Assembly (NCBI GenBank): GCA_934445035.1
Contig: CAKSDI010000005.1
Span: forward strand, 62,001-126,000
DNA: 64,000 bases
DNA from: an uncultured Eubacteriales bacterium
GTDB lineage: Bacteria > Bacillota > Clostridia > Oscillospirales > Acutalibacteraceae
Direction: 5' to 3'
The position numbers and the translations under genes were made by a program. The stretch's first letter is position 1, and every line of letters starts with the position of its first letter. Positions 60,070-64,000 of this stretch are shown piece by piece. The notes under the pieces were generated by a model that was not told the DNA's origin, ran no database searches, and worked only from the letters and a program-made list of their open reading frames with translations.

Positions 60070-61074
60070 TCATCTGTAATCAATAGGTAAGGTCGCAAGT
60101 GCGTTTAAATCAAGCTCCGCTTTATTTCCGCTTTTAAATTCATAATAAGCCTGAACTCCCACCATTGCCGCATTATCGCCGCAGTATTTAAGGTCGGGGA
60201 AGTAAATATCAAGCTTTCTAATTTTACATTCTTCTTTAAATCTCGCCCTTAATTCACTGTTAGCCGAAACTCCTCCTGCAATAACGATTTTTTCGGCTTG
60301 AGTCGTCTGCGCGGCAAGCATAGTTTTATCTATCAGAATATCGCAAACCTTTTTCCGCACGGTTGCCGCCATCACGGGCACATCGATCTCTTCGCCCTTT
60401 TGCTCTGCATTATGCACGAGGTTTACAACAGCCGTTTTAAGTCCCGAAAAGCTGAAGTCGAGTTCCTTTTCTGTTTTTGGGTAGGGAAGATGATATTTTT
60501 TTTCATCGGCAACAGTCGCCGTTTTATCAAGATTTACTCCCCCCGGATAATCGAGCCCTAAGCATCTGGCGGCTTTATCGAGGCATTCGCCCGCGGCGTC
60601 GTCGGTAGTGCCGCCGAGCGGGATAAATTTCGTATAATCTTTGACCTTTGTAAGAATAGTGTTGCCTCCCGAAACGGTCAAGCATAAAAACGGAGGCTTT
60701 AAATCTTCGTTAGTTATGTAGTTTGCCGCAATGTGCGATCTTAAGTGGTGCACGGGGATAAGCGGAACTCCTAACGAATAGCTTAATCCCTTTGCAAAAT
60801 TCACTCCCACAAGCAAAGCGCCGATAAGTCCCGGGGCAAATGTCACAGCCACGGCGTCGATATCCTTATATGTTATTCCGGCACGGTTTACAGCTTCTCT
60901 TACCACCGCGCTGATATTTTCTATATGTCTTCTTGAAGCAATTTCGGGGACAACTCCGCCGTATAGCTTATGCTCCTCTATCTGCGTTGAAACAACATTT
61001 GAAAGGACTTTCCTTTCATTTGTCACAGCCGCGGAGGTTTCATCACAGGATGATTCAATACTAAGAATTAACAT
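60070..61074 (-). CDS. tsaD: tRNA N6-adenosine threonylcarbamoyltransferase
   Basis: 334 residues. Transfers the threonylcarbamoyl group to A37 of ANN-decoding tRNAs. Motifs: LSIESSCDETSAAVT, metal-binding PLIPVHHLRSHIAANY, PFLCLTVSGGNTIL, GGVSANSELRARF and YCGDNAAMVGVQAYY. The gene overlaps the upstream phosphatase-acetyltransferase gene by one base. TsaB and TsaE are not in the window. Confidence 0.97.
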   Translation of the reverse strand: MLILSIESSCDETSAAVTNERKVLSNVVSTQIEEHKLYGGVVPEIASRRHIENISAVVREAVNRAGITYKDIDAVAVTFAPGLIGALLVGVNFAKGLSYSLGVPLIPVHHLRSHIAANYITNEDLKPPFLCLTVSGGNTILTKVKDYTKFIPLGGTTDDAAGECLDKAARCLGLDYPGGVNLDKTATVADEKKYHLPYPKTEKELDFSFSGLKTAVVNLVHNAEQKGEEIDVPVMAATVRKKVCDILIDKTMLAAQTTQAEKIVIAGGVSANSELRARFKEECKIRKLDIYFPDLKYCGDNAAMVGVQAYYEFKSGNKAELDLNALATLPIDYR

Positions 61075-61922
61075 TAAAAATTAAACCTTCTCGTCATTAT
61101 TATAGCGTCTTCTTTAGGTAAATCGTAGAAATTTTTTCTTCTTCCCTCGATTTTAAATCCGAATTTTTTATAAAGCGAAATAGCCATATCATTTGAAGCC
61201 CGCACTTCCAAAGTCAAAAATTCAAGCTTTTCATCAAAAGCTTTTTTTATTGCTCTGTTTAAAAGCAGTGCTGCGCAATTTTGCTTTCTGAATTTTTCTT
61301 TCACGGCAAGTGTGAAAATGCACCCCTCTTTTAATACGGTGCTTATCCCTATATGCCCTGCAAATTCCGAGTCTTTTTCGGCTTTAAAAAATTCACTGTT
61401 ATGCTCTAATGAGTCTATAACGGATTTTTCTTTAAGAGGTCTTGAAAATAGATCTTTTTCGCAAATTTCGATATTTAAAGCGTCGCTTTCTTTAGCGGAT
61501 GAAATTTTAAAAGGTGCGAAAGATCCGCTGAAAAGAAGATTATCGATAGCCTCGTTTATCTCTTTTGCGCAGTTATCGTAAATTTCCTGCGAGCCGCCGA
61601 AAGGATCGGAGATCCCACTACCTAAAACTATAACATTTTCTTTTTTTGCGCCCGCTTCGAGCAGAGCCTGCATATGAGAAAAAGTCATACAAATTAATTT
61701 GTCGGCTTTAAGATCGTCATAAGTAATTAAGCTTGAATTCGATTTAGTGATTTTAGCACCGAGTTTTAAAACGGCGCTTTTCGCTTTTTCACAAACTGGC
61801 TCGCCGAATGCGCTGAGCCCTGCGCTTGAAATTTCAAGTCCGCTTAAATTTTTAGATTTCAGCAATGCTTCCGCCATAGGCGAGCGGCAGGTGTTGCCTG
61901 TGCATATGAAAACGACTTTCAT
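61074..61922 (-). CDS. Fusion: low-molecular-weight tyrosine phosphatase + RimI-type acetyltransferase
   Basis: 282 residues with two enzymes in one chain. Residues ~1-135 are an LMW-PTP (active loop CTGNTCRSPMAEALL with C7 and R13; acid loop SDPFGGSQ). Residues ~138-282 are a GNAT acetyltransferase close to RimI (VKEKFRKQNCAALLLNRAI, LEVRASNDMAISLYKKFGF, GRRKNFYDLPKEDAIIM). RimI normally sits next to tsaD as a separate protein. No stop or frameshift divides the two parts. Confidence 0.88.
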   Translation of the reverse strand: MKVVFICTGNTCRSPMAEALLKSKNLSGLEISSAGLSAFGEPVCEKAKSAVLKLGAKITKSNSSLITYDDLKADKLICMTFSHMQALLEAGAKKENVIVLGSGISDPFGGSQEIYDNCAKEINEAIDNLLFSGSFAPFKISSAKESDALNIEICEKDLFSRPLKEKSVIDSLEHNSEFFKAEKDSEFAGHIGISTVLKEGCIFTLAVKEKFRKQNCAALLLNRAIKKAFDEKLEFLTLEVRASNDMAISLYKKFGFKIEGRRKNFYDLPKEDAIIMTRRFNF

Positions 61923-62780
61923 TTAAAATTTAACCTCGGACTTAGGCTTTACTGAAACATTTTTGCCGTCAATTTCAAAAAACAGCTCGGTTTCAGTCGG
62001 GTTTTTAATGCAGTTATCTGTGATCTCGGCATTTCTCAGCGCCGTTATGTAATCGCAAATTTCAATATTCGTTGCATACCATATTCCGTCTATTCCGGAT
62101 AGCTTTTTAAAAATTTCGTTTTCCACAACCTGCCATCTGTGCTTTTCATCGCACCATCTCTCTCTGTTGCACGCAAGCCTGCTCATTTCAAAGCTGTGGC
62201 CCCAGATGTAAAATAAGGCAAGTTCTTTATCGGAATTTAAAAAATCATCAGTAAGATGCTTTTTCTCACTGTCCGCACAGAATGAAAAATGCGCTGTGGG
62301 ATTCCACTTAAGAAAATCTTCGGGTAAAGAAAAATCGGAATTGTTTGATACTGTTCTGTTATAAGCAATGCCGTATTTTTTAAGCGCATTTAAAAATTTA
62401 TCGGGGCAGTCGCCGAAAGGCGCCGCGCACCCTCTTATTTTATAACCCGCAATTTCTTCCAAATTCTTTATATCTTCCCTTATTTCCCTGTCGCAGGTTT
62501 CCTCATCTGCGTCAGATGGCTTAAAATGCGTAAGAGAATGGGTGGCTATCTCGTGATTTGAGAAAAACTGCCTTACTTCGTCGGAATTTTCCCAATAGCT
62601 TGAATTTCCGTCGGTTATAGCAAAAGAGGGGTTGTTGCATTTTAAGGAACTTATATTAAATGTCGCCTTAAGACCGTACTTATTAAAAAGAAATAAAAGT
62701 CTTGTATCTTCACTTGCCCCGTCGTCGAAACTGAATGTTACAGCCTTTTTATTAAAATCTTTATAAAGTTTCTTTATCAT
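61923..62780 (-). CDS. Polysaccharide deacetylase (NodB-like)
   Basis: 285 residues, no signal peptide. NodB motifs: AVTFSFDDGASEDT (catalytic Asp pair), HEIATHSLTHF (metal His pair), GYKIRGCAAPFGD. The protein is likely cytosolic, which is unusual for peptidoglycan deacetylases, so the substrate may be a soluble sugar or lipid-linked intermediate. The gene abuts the phosphatase fusion and polA with 0-1 nt gaps. Confidence 0.85.
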   Translation of the reverse strand: MIKKLYKDFNKKAVTFSFDDGASEDTRLLFLFNKYGLKATFNISSLKCNNPSFAITDGNSSYWENSDEVRQFFSNHEIATHSLTHFKPSDADEETCDREIREDIKNLEEIAGYKIRGCAAPFGDCPDKFLNALKKYGIAYNRTVSNNSDFSLPEDFLKWNPTAHFSFCADSEKKHLTDDFLNSDKELALFYIWGHSFEMSRLACNRERWCDEKHRWQVVENEIFKKLSGIDGIWYATNIEICDYITALRNAEITDNCIKNPTETELFFEIDGKNVSVKPKSEVKF

Positions 62781-62781
62781 T

Positions 62782-64000
62782 TTATCCTTTTGCCTCCAAC
62801 CAATTTTTTCCGCTGTGGGCTTCGCTTTTAAGCTCTACCTTAAGATTTGCGGCAGATCTCATTTCGCGCTCTAATATTTCGCATACTTTTTTTGCGTCTT
62901 CCGCCTTTGCTTCCACTATCAGCTCGTCGTGTACCTGCAAAATAAGCTTAGCGCTCGGAACTTCCTTTTTAAGAGTATCAAAAACTCTTATCATAGCGAT
63001 TTTTATTATGTCAGCCGCCGTTCCCTGAATAGGCGCGTTTCTCGCGACTCTTTCGCCGAAAGCTTTTATATTCCGATTTGATGAAGAAAGCTCGGGAAGA
63101 TATCTTCTTCTGCCGAAAAGAGTGGTAACATATCCGTTTTCTTCCGCTTCTTTTATAGCGTTTTCCATATAATCGGATACGCCCTTGTAGGTTTCAAGAT
63201 AATTTTTTATATACCTGTCCGCCTCTGCACGCGTTACTCCGATGTCCTTTGCAAGAGAAAAAGCGCCGATACCGTAAACTATTCCGAAATTCACGGCTTT
63301 TGCCCTGCTTCTCATAATCGGCAAAACCATACTCTTCGGAATATTGAAAACCTCCGAGGCGGTCGCAGTGTGAATGTCTTCATCGGAATTGAAAGCTTCT
63401 ATCATAGCCTTATCGTCAGCCATATCCGCGAGAACTCTTAATTCTATCTGAGAATAGTCCGCGTCGCAAAGAACATATCCTTCTTTAGCAATAAAATACT
63501 TTCTTAATTTTCTGCCCTCTTCGGTTTTAACGGGAATATTCTGCAAATTCGGCTCAAGCGAGCTTATTCTGCCTGTCCGCGTTTCGGTCTGATTAAAAGT
63601 CGTGTGAATTCTTCCGTCTTGTGCTACAGCATTTAAAAGTCCGTCGCAATAGGTGGATTTAAGCTTTGTAAGTCTGCGGTAGGCAAGAATTTCTTTTACT
63701 ATCGGATAGTCATATTTTAAAGATTCAAGCACATCGGCAGATGTGCTGTATCCGCTTTTTGTCTTTTTCTTTGAGGGAAGCAAGAGCTTTTCAAAAAGAA
63801 TTTCCCCTAATTGCTTAGGCGAGTTGATATTGAATTCACAGCCTGAAAGCGAGAATATTTCCTTTTTAAGCTCTGCTATTTTTATATCAAGCTCTTCGCC
63901 CTCTGCTTTAAGACCTTCGCTGTCTACCAAAAATCCTGTTTTCTCCATTTCGGCGAGTACTCTTGAAAGAGGAATTTCTATTTCCTTTAAAAGCTTTATT
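62782..64000 (-). CDS. polA: DNA polymerase I, C-terminal part (5' end outside window)
   Basis: The 3' ~405 codons of polA, open to the right edge (the frame continues upstream of 63948 as KEIEIPLSRVLAEMEKTG). Polymerase motifs: TRTGRISSLEPNLQNIP, motif A DADYSQIELRVLADMAD, motif B RSRAKAVNFGIVYGIGAFSL, motif C LQVHDELIVEA. These mark the palm, fingers and thumb of family A. The 5' nuclease and any proofreading domain would lie outside the window. Confidence 0.97.
   Translation of the reverse strand, partial: IKLLKEIEIPLSRVLAEMEKTGFLVDSEGLKAEGEELDIKIAELKKEIFSLSGCEFNINSPKQLGEILFEKLLLPSKKKTKSGYSTSADVLESLKYDYPIVKEILAYRRLTKLKSTYCDGLLNAVAQDGRIHTTFNQTETRTGRISSLEPNLQNIPVKTEEGRKLRKYFIAKEGYVLCDADYSQIELRVLADMADDKAMIEAFNSDEDIHTATASEVFNIPKSMVLPIMRSRAKAVNFGIVYGIGAFSLAKDIGVTRAEADRYIKNYLETYKGVSDYMENAIKEAEENGYVTTLFGRRRYLPELSSSNRNIKAFGERVARNAPIQGTAADIIKIAMIRVFDTLKKEVPSAKLILQVHDELIVEAKAEDAKKVCEILEREMRSAANLKVELKSEAHSGKNWLEAKG

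Overview
The window looks like a chromosomal segment of a low-to-mid GC, anaerobic, Gram-positive member of the Clostridia, most likely an Oscillospirales/Ruminococcaceae-type gut bacterium. This is inferred from gene content: a glgBCDA glycogen operon with the GlgC/GlgD pair, a YlmC/YmxH-type protein, a dockerin/cohesin pair, a domain-permuted GH3 beta-glucosidase, strong AGGAGG-type ribosome binding sites with TTG/GTG starts, and a glycine riboswitch. No species can be named from the sequence alone.

Layout. 1-8.2 kb: 3' end of fhs, a YlmC-like protein, the glycogen operon glgB-glgC-glgD-glgA followed by uppP, then mazF on the minus strand. 8.2-12.8 kb: a hairpin-rich intergenic island, a DUF11 protein, a secreted SH3-glucosaminidase ending in a dockerin, and a membrane-anchored protein starting with a cohesin-like domain. 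12.8-17 kb: pnp and rpsO (minus) and an HtrA-type protease (plus). 17-23.8 kb: a complete F1Fo ATP synthase operon whose c subunit carries a two-carboxylate, sodium-type ion site and whose epsilon subunit lacks the C-terminal domain. 24-29 kb: MATE transporter, tRNA-Gly, GH3 glucosidase and a divergent AraC regulator. 29-34 kb: a metNIQ methionine importer behind a promoter-leader peptide-terminator attenuator, then UPF0210, ACT and DUF2975 genes. 34.3-43.2 kb: a compact phage-derived structural cassette (small and large terminase, scaffold-like, capsid with Ig-like domain, portal, adaptor, nozzle-like protein) with no integrase, replication, lysis or tail-fibre genes, followed at once by a GHL10-type glycosidase lipoprotein and one terminator. 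43.2-47.5 kb: zinc-ribbon/DUF4352/DUF2085 genes facing an XRE regulator across two near-identical operators, an Fe-S protein facing a Crp/Fnr regulator, two tandem immunity-like genes each preceded by a decayed toxin C-terminus, and tRNA-Arg. 47.5-64 kb (all minus): galE, a glycine-riboswitch-controlled AGCS symporter, aspS-hisS, mgsA, minD, the elongation genes mrdA-mreD-mreC-mreB, a lipid kinase, tsaD, a phosphatase-acetyltransferase fusion, a polysaccharide deacetylase and the 3' part of polA.

How the genes work together. The glg operon makes glycogen from glucose-1-phosphate. The atp operon couples an ion gradient to ATP. The mre/mrd/min block builds and positions cell wall during elongation. 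The items most worth a second look are the phage-derived cassette with its linked glycosidase, the cohesin-dockerin pair that could tether a wall hydrolase to the membrane, the Cys-containing leader peptide before metNIQ, the toxin-remnant/immunity array, and the XRE circuit with its paired operators.
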